Assembly: GCA_018064575.1 (NCBI GenBank)
Contig: JAGHUZ010000285.1
Coordinates: 1-8,726 of the forward strand
Source: Candidatus Minthomonas equi
Lineage (GTDB): Bacteria > Bacteroidota > Bacteroidia > Bacteroidales > UBA932
Reading direction: 5' to 3'
DNA: 8,726 nt
Part shown: in pieces, positions 1 through 6,378 of the stretch
Layout of the letters: each line of letters begins with the position of its first letter
Position numbering within the stretch: the first letter of the stretch is position 1
Notes under the pieces: model-generated
The model's database searches: none
Seen by the model: only the letters and a program-made list of their open reading frames with translations
Told to the model about the DNA's origin: nothing
Translations under genes and position numbers: made by a program

Positions 1-116
1 GCCAGATACATATCGTAATAAATGTCCATCATAGTTTCTTTTGGAATCGTCGGAGTGTTCCGGCAGGATAGAGTGATGAAACCCAAAAGTAATATGATGA
101 TTAATCCGTGTCTCAT
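1..116 (-). CDS. Partial DUF4296-type lipoprotein (N-terminus only)
   Basis: Only the first 38 codons are in the window; the gene starts with ATG at 116 on the minus strand and continues past the left edge. The peptide opens with a short charged N-terminus (MRHG), a hydrophobic core (LIIILLLGFITL) and a cysteine at residue 18 in the context TLSC, which fits a lipoprotein signal peptide with the relaxed lipobox common in Bacteroidota. After the cysteine comes IPKETMMDIYYDMYL, which matches the opening of the DUF4296 family as I know it (IPK, then a D-x-x-x-D-M-Y-L stretch). DUF4296 proteins are small Bacteroidota lipoproteins of unknown function. The family call is from memory of the pattern and covers little sequence. 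The gene is divergent from the deacetylase at 224 and probably uses the -7-like box at 138-145. Confidence 0.72.
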   Translation of the reverse strand, partial: MRHGLIIILLLGFITLSCRNTPTIPKETMMDIYYDMYL

Positions 117-137
117 AGTGTTTGAATAATTCAAGCG

Positions 138-145
138 CAAAGTTA
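138..145 (-). promoter_or_regulatory. Candidate -7 box for the leftward lipoprotein gene
   Basis: Read on the minus strand these bases are TAACTTTG, an exact fit to the Bacteroidota -7 consensus TAnnTTTG, and they are followed by CGC as is often seen. The start codon lies 21 bases downstream of the box, which leaves a leader of roughly 15 bases. I see no TTTG at the expected -33 position (about 165-170 on this strand), so the call rests on one box. Confidence 0.4.
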
Positions 146-156
146 ATTTTTTCTAT

Positions 157-164
157 TACTTTTG
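157..164 (+). promoter_or_regulatory. Candidate -7 box for the deacetylase-purD cluster
   Basis: TACTTTTG fits the Bacteroidota -7 consensus TAnnTTTG. A start a few bases after it would give a leader of about 50-55 bases before the ATG at 224. There is no clear TTTG 19-21 bases upstream (around 132-137), so the -33 half is missing or weak. The rest of the leader is T-rich, with no hairpin or riboswitch-like structure that I can see. Confidence 0.42.
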
Positions 165-223
165 CGTTTGTTTTTGGGAAGTTGTTTTTGAGGCGCTGGG
201 AAAACTTAATCTGATTATCTTTA

Positions 224-838
224 ATGCTGATACGTCCCCCTGAATTCATAAAGAGGTTATATCCTTCTTACATCTGGAGGTTTCCGGACGAAAAAAATGG
301 CATATTCCTGACTTTCGATGACGGGCCGTGCCCGGAAATGACTCCCTGGGTTCTTGACCAGTTGGATCGCTATGATGCCAGAGCCACCTTTTTCGTGTTG
401 GGAAAAAACGTAGAGCTTTATCCGAAACTTTTCGCTGAAATAATCAAACGCGGACACTCCGTCGGGAATCACTCCTACAGTCATATCTCCGGGTGGAAAA
501 TGGATTGGAATTCATACGTCCGTGATTTTGATACAGCAGACGAACTGATTCATTCCAAGATATACAGGCCACCCTATGCCCAAATCAAGAGAAGGCAGTA
601 TATCGAACTCGAGGACAGATACCGTGGTGTTATGTGGAGCATTATCAGCCGGGACTATAATTTCAACCTTCCGGCCAGAAAATGTGCTGAAAACGTTCTT
701 AAGCATCTTGCTCCTGGGGAAATCCTCGTTTTTCACGATTCCAAGAAGGCGGCCAAAAATCTTTGGCATACACTCCCTATTGTCTTAAAACGCATTAAGG
801 AAATGAATCTTGAATGTAAACCGATAATATTACCATAA
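224..838 (+). CDS. Polysaccharide deacetylase, NodB-homology domain
   Basis: This 204-residue protein is one NodB-type deacetylase domain (carbohydrate esterase family 4 type), which removes acetyl groups from N-acetylated sugars in a metal-dependent reaction. The family motifs appear in order: TFDDGP at 30-35 (D32 the expected base, D33 a metal ligand), HSYSH at 83-87 (two metal histidines), RPPY at 115-118, and LVFHDS at 168-173 with the catalytic histidine at 171. All key residues are present, so it should be active. There is no signal peptide or membrane segment, which is odd for an enzyme of envelope sugars and suggests a cytoplasmic site or non-classical placement; the substrate cannot be told from sequence. 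The ATG at 224 gives a start (MLIRPP..LYP) like short Bacteroidota homologues that I recall. The stop overlaps the purD start by one base (TAATG), so the two are probably co-translated. Confidence 0.9.
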   Translation: MLIRPPEFIKRLYPSYIWRFPDEKNGIFLTFDDGPCPEMTPWVLDQLDRYDARATFFVLGKNVELYPKLFAEIIKRGHSVGNHSYSHISGWKMDWNSYVRDFDTADELIHSKIYRPPYAQIKRRQYIELEDRYRGVMWSIISRDYNFNLPARKCAENVLKHLAPGEILVFHDSKKAAKNLWHTLPIVLKRIKEMNLECKPIILP

Positions 839-2139
839 TGACAACAGATTCAAAGTATAAAGTTCTCCTGCTTGGTTCCGGAGGACGTGAGAATGCCATA
901 GCCTGGAAATTTTCGCAAAGTTCTATGCTCGATTCACTTTATTGTTTTCCGGGAAATCCGGGGATGGAGGCCTTCGGTGAATGTATTCTGGGAAAAGTGT
1001 CCGATTTCGGAAAAATCAGGGATATTATTGTTGAAAAGAAAATTGACCTGGTGGTCGCAGGTCCGGAAGATCCGCTGGTAGGTGGTTTGAAGAATTTTCT
1101 CCTTGAAGACCCAGATACGTCCGAGGTGCTGTTTGTAGGACCCGACAGGGAAGGGGCACGGCTTGAAGGCAGCAAGGATTTTGCCAAGGAATTTATGTGC
1201 CGCCACGGTATTCCCACAGCGGTGCACCGCACTTTTTCGGCTTCAGAAATCGAAGATGCGGCTATGTTCCTGAAAGGGCTGAAACCTCCCTATGTGTTGA
1301 AGGCTGATGGGCTTGCCGCAGGCAAAGGTGTTCTTATCATAGATGATTACGATGAAGCTGTGTCGGAGTTGAAGCAGATGTTTTCCGGCAAGTTCGGTTC
1401 AGCGGGCAGCAAGGTGGTCATAGAACAGTTCCTTTCCGGTATAGAATGTTCGGTTTTCATCATCGATGACGGAGAACATTATATGATTCTGCCTGTAGCG
1501 AAGGATTATAAGAGGATTAAGGACGGTGATGAAGGTTTGAATACAGGGGGGATGGGTTCGGTATCTCCTGTGCCCTTCGCTGATGATGCATTTATGAAAA
1601 AGGTGGAGGAAAGAATCATCATACCTACGGTCAAAGGCTTGAAAGATGATGGAATAGATTATCGCGGCTTTATTTTCATAGGTCTGATGAACTGTGACGG
1701 GGAACCTTTCGTTATAGAATACAATGTACGTATGGGAGATCCGGAGACAGAAGCGGTTATGCCCAGAATAGAAAGTGATCTGCTGTCCCATCTGGTGGCT
1801 GCGGCTTCCGGTAATCTTTCGAAAGAGAAGTTGAAGATTTCCGATTCTACATCGGTGGCGGTCATTTCCGTTTCCGGGGGGTATCCTCTTTCTTACGAGA
1901 AGGGATTTGCCGTCAATGGTACGGAAAAACTTGAAGGTGTCATTCTGTTTCATTCCGGTACAGCCAGGGATGCTGACGGACGGCTTGTTACAGCCGGAGG
2001 AAGAGTGCTGGCCACTGTGTGTGTCGGAAAGGATTTGTTTTCCGCACGCAGGAAGGTTTATGATGAAATTTCCAAAATAGAATTCGATGGGGAGTTCCAT
2101 CGTCAGGATATAGGACTGGATGTCGCAAAATACCTGTAA
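838..2139 (+). CDS. purD: Phosphoribosylamine--glycine ligase (GAR synthetase)
   Basis: PurD joins glycine to 5-phosphoribosylamine using ATP, forming GAR in step 2 of de novo purine synthesis in the cytoplasm. The 433 residues match the usual family length of about 420-430. Visible landmarks are the N-terminal GSGGRENA (13-20) and GPEDPL (75-80), then GPDREGARLEGSK (101-113). The ATP-grasp core has KADGLAAGKGV (155-165), NTGGMGSVSP (235-244) and EYNVRMGDPETE (294-305), the last carrying magnesium ligands. The C-terminal domain ends with the typical G-R-V-L ... R-x-D-I-G pattern (389-426). The gene is complete and undamaged. Its ATG shares one base with the stop of the deacetylase, and its last 20 bases overlap the following membrane-protein gene. 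It is therefore the middle gene of a tightly packed unit, and no purine-specific control element is visible upstream of it. Confidence 0.97.
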   Translation: MTTDSKYKVLLLGSGGRENAIAWKFSQSSMLDSLYCFPGNPGMEAFGECILGKVSDFGKIRDIIVEKKIDLVVAGPEDPLVGGLKNFLLEDPDTSEVLFVGPDREGARLEGSKDFAKEFMCRHGIPTAVHRTFSASEIEDAAMFLKGLKPPYVLKADGLAAGKGVLIIDDYDEAVSELKQMFSGKFGSAGSKVVIEQFLSGIECSVFIIDDGEHYMILPVAKDYKRIKDGDEGLNTGGMGSVSPVPFADDAFMKKVEERIIIPTVKGLKDDGIDYRGFIFIGLMNCDGEPFVIEYNVRMGDPETEAVMPRIESDLLSHLVAAASGNLSKEKLKISDSTSVAVISVSGGYPLSYEKGFAVNGTEKLEGVILFHSGTARDADGRLVTAGGRVLATVCVGKDLFSARRKVYDEISKIEFDGEFHRQDIGLDVAKYL

Positions 2140-3061
2140 ACGTCTTCTGGGACTGTCCATAGTTTTGCTGGTGCTTCTGACATTGTTCGCACCGCCTGAT
2201 ATTTCGTGTGTGCAGTGGCAGATGAACCCGACTGTGTCGTGCATTCTGTCATTATCGTTCCTTATCGGGACAGCATTGCTGATATCATACATTAACCGTG
2301 CGGTATTCGTGGTTTATTCGGACCGTTTCACTCTGCCGTCCATATATCTGCTCATTTCGCTTTCGGATTTCAGAATTTTCTTTTTTTCCAAATATCATAT
2401 CGTGGCAGTCCTTTCCCTGATAGGGGTCAGCTTTATCCTGAGATTTCTGATTCGGGAGGATGTTTCCAAATCCGATTATTTCATCTGGGCTCTTATGATG
2501 TCGATAGCGGCTCTGTTCGTCCCTCAAATGATATGGATATTGATTCCCGGGCTGCTTGTCGCCTTTGACAAAGGGAGTGAACAAAAGAGTTCTCTGTCTC
2601 TCATTACCTTTGGCTCCATTTTGATACCCCTTTTCTATCTTTCAAGTTTCAATTTCATTTTTGGTGGAACTTCTTTTGCTGTAACTGTGTCGGATAGGCT
2701 GTCCTCCGCTGTCGATTTCGAGTTTCCGAAAGTGTCTTCTATGGTTCGTCTTTCGTATGCATTCATTATGGGGGCGGTCATTTTATGCACCGTTTATATA
2801 GTCTGGTCCAAATTCGATGCCATAAGGAACAGCAATATGCGGAAACAGTCCGGCTTCATTTTTCCATACTTGATTTTTATGACCGTCCTTCTGCTGTTCA
2901 GCGCTGATACGAACGGTCCCAAAATTCTGATTCTGGCCGTACCGTGGTCTCTTCTGTTTGTGTATTACGGTGAACTTTCCTCATTCGTGCGTATATGGAA
3001 GCATCTTGTCCTGATGGTCATCGTGTCTACGATGATAATACGTGTGTATGAAATAATTTGA
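2120..3061 (+). CDS. Multi-pass inner-membrane protein, unknown function
   Basis: I do not recognise this 313-residue protein with confidence. It is very hydrophobic, with about 9-11 likely membrane segments: roughly residues 9-25, 40-57, 72-89, 93-111, 119-148 (long enough for two), 158-180, 211-229, 247-262, 268-285 and 293-311. Charged loops lie between them, for example 150-157 and 230-243. No catalytic or transporter signature stands out. Its length, topology and neighbourhood recall the Bacteroidota membrane family DUF6427, but that is a guess from memory. The ATG at 2120 lies inside the end of purD (20-base overlap, different frame), with a weak AGGA four bases before it, so translation is probably coupled to purD. 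The stop at 3059-3061 overlaps the TTTG of the purM promoter. A role linked to purine supply or to the envelope cannot be decided from the sequence. Confidence 0.85.
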   Translation: MSQNTCKRLLGLSIVLLVLLTLFAPPDISCVQWQMNPTVSCILSLSFLIGTALLISYINRAVFVVYSDRFTLPSIYLLISLSDFRIFFFSKYHIVAVLSLIGVSFILRFLIREDVSKSDYFIWALMMSIAALFVPQMIWILIPGLLVAFDKGSEQKSSLSLITFGSILIPLFYLSSFNFIFGGTSFAVTVSDRLSSAVDFEFPKVSSMVRLSYAFIMGAVILCTVYIVWSKFDAIRNSNMRKQSGFIFPYLIFMTVLLLFSADTNGPKILILAVPWSLLFVYYGELSSFVRIWKHLVLMVIVSTMIIRVYEII

Positions 3062-3089
3062 TGATAATGGATATTTTGAGTTATTTTTG
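3057..3089 (+). promoter_or_regulatory. Promoter of the purM cluster (Bacteroidota type)
   Basis: TTTG at 3057-3060 and TATTTTTG at 3082-3089 are separated by 21 bases, which fits the Bacteroidota consensus TTTG-(19-21)-TAnnTTTG in both boxes. The -33 element overlaps the stop codon of the preceding membrane-protein gene. Transcription would begin around 3094-3098 and leave a leader of only about 15-20 bases before the purM ATG, too short for a riboswitch. This is the best promoter match in the window. Confidence 0.62.
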
Positions 3090-3099
3090 CAGAAGCGTT

Positions 3100-3114
3100 A
3101 TATTTTGAAAATAT
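3100..3114. repeat. 15-base perfect palindrome over the purM start
   Basis: ATATTTT (3100-3106), a central G, and AAAATAT (3108-3114) form a perfect inverted repeat that covers the end of the purM leader and the first two bases of its ATG. In DNA it could be an operator for a dimeric repressor just downstream of the predicted transcription start. In RNA it could only form a weak AU hairpin with a 3-base loop. The stretch is AT-rich, so chance is a real alternative. Confidence 0.4.
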
Positions 3115-4288
3115 GATACCTGTTGAAAAACGATATATGATGCGTGGCGTTTCTTCATCGAAAGAGGATGTCCACGAAGCTATTAAACACATTGATAAGG
3201 GCTTGTTCCCCAAGGCTTTCTGTAAAGTGGTTCCCGATTTTATGGCATCTGACCCTCAGTATTGTACTGTTATGCATGCCGACGGGGCAGGGACCAAATC
3301 TTCTCTGGCTTATGCCTATTGGCGTGAAACGGGGGATATGAGTGTATGGAAAGGAATATCGCAGGATGCCATAGTGATGAACACGGATGACCTGCTGTGT
3401 GTCGGAATCACTGATAATATACTCATTTCATCCACTATAGGAAGAAACAAAAATCTCATTCCGGGGTCTGTGATTTCAGCCTTGATAGAAGGCTCGTCAT
3501 CCTTTGTCGAGAAGATGAAAACTTATGGTATTGAGATGATTCTTACGGGAGGGGAAACGGCAGATGTGGGGGATCTTGTGCGTACTGTCATAGTTGACAG
3601 TACGGTTTGTGCCCGAATCCGAAGGGATGAAATCATCGATAATGCCAGGATTCGGGAAGGTGACGTGATAGTCGCCCTGGCTTCTTTCGGGCAGGCGAAA
3701 TATGAGGACGAATATAACGGAGGGATGGGCTCCAACGGTCTTACATCCGCCCGTCACGATGTGTTCTGTCACGAGACGGCTCAGAAATATCCTGAAACAT
3801 ATGATCATTCACTGCCGGAGGAACTGGTGTTCTCCGGGACTAGGAAACTTAGTGATATCGAACCGGAAACCGGCCTTACTTACGGCAAACTGGTGCTTTC
3901 TCCTACTAGAACGTATGCTCCCATAGTAAAAGATATATTGAGAGCATATAGAGCCGATATTCACGGTATGGTTCACTGTTCGGGAGGTGCACAGACGAAA
4001 GTCCTTCATTTTATAGACGGTCTCAGGGTAATAAAGGATAATCTTTTCCCTGTACCTCCTTTATTCCGTGTCATTCAACAGGAATCCGGCACACAGTGGA
4101 AGGAAATGTATAAAGTTTTCAACTGCGGGCACAGAATGGAATTTTACGTGCCTGAGCATATGGCTGGAAAAATCATACGGATATCGGAATCGTATGGCGT
4201 GCCTGCCATAATCGCCGGAAGGGTGGAAGCGGCTCAGCGCAGCGAAGTGGTGATTTGCAGTCAATACGGAGAATTCTTATATAATTGA
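3113..4288 (+). CDS. purM: AIR synthetase (phosphoribosylformylglycinamidine cyclo-ligase)
   Basis: PurM closes the imidazole ring, turning FGAM into AIR with ATP (step 5 of purine synthesis). The protein is 391 residues, longer than the roughly 345 of the E. coli type, and matches the Bacteroidota form that I recognise throughout (RYMMRGVSSSKEDVH near the start, MGSNGLTSARHDVF at 205-218). Landmarks are HADGAGTKS (55-63, nucleotide and phosphate region), QDAIVMNTDDLLCVG (84-98), LTGGETAD (144-151), LSPTRTYAP (262-270), HGMVHCSGG (284-292) and EMYKVFNCGHRM (331-342), equivalents of the conserved PurM blocks. It is complete. I kept the ATG at 3113 because it gives the short lead before RYM seen in homologues; ATG at 3137 or 3140 would trim it. 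It begins a new transcription unit behind the promoter at 3057-3089 and is followed, 2 bases after its stop, by the lipoprotein gene. Confidence 0.96.
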   Translation: MIPVEKRYMMRGVSSSKEDVHEAIKHIDKGLFPKAFCKVVPDFMASDPQYCTVMHADGAGTKSSLAYAYWRETGDMSVWKGISQDAIVMNTDDLLCVGITDNILISSTIGRNKNLIPGSVISALIEGSSSFVEKMKTYGIEMILTGGETADVGDLVRTVIVDSTVCARIRRDEIIDNARIREGDVIVALASFGQAKYEDEYNGGMGSNGLTSARHDVFCHETAQKYPETYDHSLPEELVFSGTRKLSDIEPETGLTYGKLVLSPTRTYAPIVKDILRAYRADIHGMVHCSGGAQTKVLHFIDGLRVIKDNLFPVPPLFRVIQQESGTQWKEMYKVFNCGHRMEFYVPEHMAGKIIRISESYGVPAIIAGRVEAAQRSEVVICSQYGEFLYN

Positions 4289-4290
4289 TT

Positions 4291-5778
4291 ATGCAATATC
4301 TGTCCAAAAATATCCTGTTTATCTGTCTGTTCTGCGCTCTTTTTTCAGCTTGTAGAAAGCAACAACCGGATTATGAACTGATACCCATATCGTCAAAAGC
4401 GCTTTTTGATACCACATCCGTCTGGTTCGGAAACTTTGATACATATCCCCGGGATAAGTCGAAACTTCCTATCGGAATAATGATTTCAAGGGTCGAAGAA
4501 TACATCGTTCTGGAGAAATTCCTGACCGCAGATTATTTTGACAATATTACAGGAGATGAATCTCCTGACGGTATCAGGGATTTTGCGGGAGAAAAGTTCA
4601 ATGTGCTGCTGGATTATGCCAACAGTCCATACGGAAATTTTTACCTGAATGCTGAATCCATAGACATTCTCCGGGATATTACTGTCAGGAATGCCCTTCA
4701 TCTGATGGATGACGATTATTTTATCATTCCGGAAGATATCCTTCCCACCGGAATTAAGGACAGAGTCAAGGTGCTGGTCAATGTTTCGGATTTGCCTTGT
4801 CTTTATGCTCAGGGGGATTTGGATTCCCTTCTGCGCTTGAGCAGGACAGGGGTGGAATCTCTGAATGTCATTTCTTCAGGAGTCAAGACTGTCGTAGCGT
4901 CATCGGAGCCCGGCAACGCTTTCGCTGTAGGAATCCTGTCCTCTACCGAACAATCTCAGACCGGAAAGTATGAGGAAACCCTCCGAAATGCATTCTTCGG
5001 TTCCGGGTTTAAGGACAGGGTACAGATTTTCAATCAGGTTTCCTATGGATTGGAAGGGGCCATAGAGGGGAAGGCGGAATTCATATTGCCTTCAGCCGCA
5101 GTAATACGGGAATCTTACGCTGGATCGTCATTGGGATTCGGAGACGAAGATATTGATGTCAATATGATGGATAGATTTGGCTTCCAGACTTCGGGAAATG
5201 CGCTCCTTTTTTCCAAAACGTCAAAGGGCTACGGTGACATACAGTTGAATTCCCCCGGAAACTATGCCAGATTCCATCTGGTGACCCTCATAGAGAAGCA
5301 CAGGCGAAGCGGCAGCAGAATACCGATTAAGTCTGTAATCCTCGGGGATATCAGCAGTTCGCTGCTTCTCGATACATTGAAGACAGTCGTGTCGGAACTG
5401 TATGATTTCAGTCGTGACGGTCAATATCTGTATAGGAACAGTATCTCTCCCGATGTCGTTTTTATAGACCCTGTAGAATGTCTGGTCAAAGAGTGTTATC
5501 GTCTTTTGCGCCGGAACAGGGAATTGTCCCTGAATACCAGCAGGACGGACGTCAATTCCTTCATTACTATACCTTCACCATCTCTTGAACCGGCAGAAAT
5601 CGATACACTGAAAGGAACTTTTACTGATTCTTTCAAGTTGGGACGAGAACCGGGACTTGAATTTTCGGGAGAAAAAGTGATTCCATTTTCATTCAGATAC
5701 ATTTCTGTGGATGAGTTTTCTCCGGCAGATACTCTTTTCACCGAAACATCATATCAAATTAAAAAGAAATTATTCTAA
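4291..5778 (+). CDS. Lipoprotein of unknown function
   Basis: I do not recognise this protein. With ATG at 4291 it has 495 residues; the frame also allows a TTG at 4285 that overlaps the purM stop, but the ATG is the better start and gives a normal signal peptide. Residues 1-20 are a lipoprotein signal (one lysine, then a hydrophobic stretch) ending in LFSA before Cys21, so it should be lipidated. The residues after the cysteine (RKQQPD) are basic and lack the acidic run known as a surface-export signal in Bacteroidota, which favours a periplasm-facing position (inference). The rest is soluble. Residues about 198-250 and 345-396 read as alternating strands and helices (for example AVGILSSTE, IKSVILGD, DVVFIDP), a pattern that could fit a two-lobed periplasmic binding fold, but no motif proves it. 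It lies between purM and the exonuclease, 12 bases from the latter, and has no promoter box of its own that I can see. Confidence 0.85.
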   Translation: MQYLSKNILFICLFCALFSACRKQQPDYELIPISSKALFDTTSVWFGNFDTYPRDKSKLPIGIMISRVEEYIVLEKFLTADYFDNITGDESPDGIRDFAGEKFNVLLDYANSPYGNFYLNAESIDILRDITVRNALHLMDDDYFIIPEDILPTGIKDRVKVLVNVSDLPCLYAQGDLDSLLRLSRTGVESLNVISSGVKTVVASSEPGNAFAVGILSSTEQSQTGKYEETLRNAFFGSGFKDRVQIFNQVSYGLEGAIEGKAEFILPSAAVIRESYAGSSLGFGDEDIDVNMMDRFGFQTSGNALLFSKTSKGYGDIQLNSPGNYARFHLVTLIEKHRRSGSRIPIKSVILGDISSSLLLDTLKTVVSELYDFSRDGQYLYRNSISPDVVFIDPVECLVKECYRLLRRNRELSLNTSRTDVNSFITIPSPSLEPAEIDTLKGTFTDSFKLGREPGLEFSGEKVIPFSFRYISVDEFSPADTLFTETSYQIKKKLF

Positions 5779-5790
5779 ATCATATATCCA

Positions 5791-6378
5791 ATGCTATATC
5801 CGGAAAGCATATCGGCTGAAGAGTTGAATCATCTTGATTTTGTGGATTTTCAGGGACCGATTGAAGTTATCAGGAAAAAAGATGAATCCTTTGCGGAGGC
5901 TATGGAGTACCTTTCGTCGCAGAAAATCATAGGTTTTGATACTGAAACCAAGCCTTGTTTCCTTCCGAATCAGCCAAGAAGGAAAGTGGCTCTGCTCCAA
6001 CTTTCAGGACACGATAAATCTTATCTTTTCAGACTTCATTATCTCGGAGTTCCTGCCGCTCTGGCACGTTTGATGTCAGATTCCTCCATTTTGAAAATCG
6101 GTGCTGCAGTCAATGATGATATTCGCGGACTTCAGGAATATGCAAAGTTTCCCGCGCGTGGATTCGTCGATCTTCAGACTTTGGTGGAAACATTCGGAAT
6201 TAAGGAAAAAAGTGTAAAGAAACTTTCAGCCATCATTATGGGCAAGCGCGTGTCGAAATCGCAGCAGCTTTCCAACTGGGAAGCGCCGCAACTTTCAGGG
6301 GCCCAGCTCAAATATGCGGCCATAGATGCCTGGATATGCCGGGAAATGTATGTCAAACTGATGCAAATCGATGATTAA
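5791..6378 (+). CDS. 3'-5' exonuclease, DEDDy (RNase D-like) family
   Basis: This 195-residue protein is a lone DEDD exonuclease domain, which removes nucleotides from 3' ends using two metal ions. Exo I is GFDTET (48-53, D50 and E52), Exo II is IGAAVNDDIRGL (103-114, D110 aligned with the catalytic Asp), and Exo III is YAAIDA (175-180, Y175 and D179). The YxxxD spacing makes it the DEDDy type, as in RNase D and the WRN exonuclease domain. It lacks the HRDC domains of full RNase D, so it is a short stand-alone form common in Bacteroidota. Whether it acts on RNA or DNA cannot be told. ATG at 5791 follows the lipoprotein stop by 12 bases without a Shine-Dalgarno sequence. Its last 8 bases overlap the methyltransferase gene, which hints at coupled expression and possibly an RNA role. 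Confidence 0.9.
   Translation: MLYPESISAEELNHLDFVDFQGPIEVIRKKDESFAEAMEYLSSQKIIGFDTETKPCFLPNQPRRKVALLQLSGHDKSYLFRLHYLGVPAALARLMSDSSILKIGAAVNDDIRGLQEYAKFPARGFVDLQTLVETFGIKEKSVKKLSAIIMGKRVSKSQQLSNWEAPQLSGAQLKYAAIDAWICREMYVKLMQIDD

Larger units (their letters stand above)
136..166. repeat. Inverted repeat made by two divergent -7 boxes
   Basis: CGCAAA at 136-141 and TTTGCG at 161-166 are perfect inverted arms separated by 19 bases. Each arm is the downstream part of one of the two opposing TAnnTTTG boxes, so the symmetry may simply come from two promoters placed back to back. It could also be a binding site for a dimeric regulator. The remainder of the 117-223 gap is AT-rich and shows nothing else I can name. 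Confidence 0.45.

Noticed and set aside
165..223. Possible riboswitch or structured leader before the deacetylase-purD cluster
   Set aside because: The leader is about 55 bases, T-rich, and shows no paired arms or recognisable purine-aptamer core.
1399..2292. A 297-codon open frame on the minus strand opposite purD and the membrane-protein gene
   Set aside because: It lies antisense to well-supported genes. The protein is rich in His, Arg, Ser and Cys without a domain pattern, and it has no promoter box. It looks like a by-product of codon use on the other strand.
838..4288. A dedicated purine operon joining purD and purM
   Set aside because: The 51-base gap with a strong promoter match before purM, and the unrelated genes around both, suggest two transcription units that happen to lie close together.
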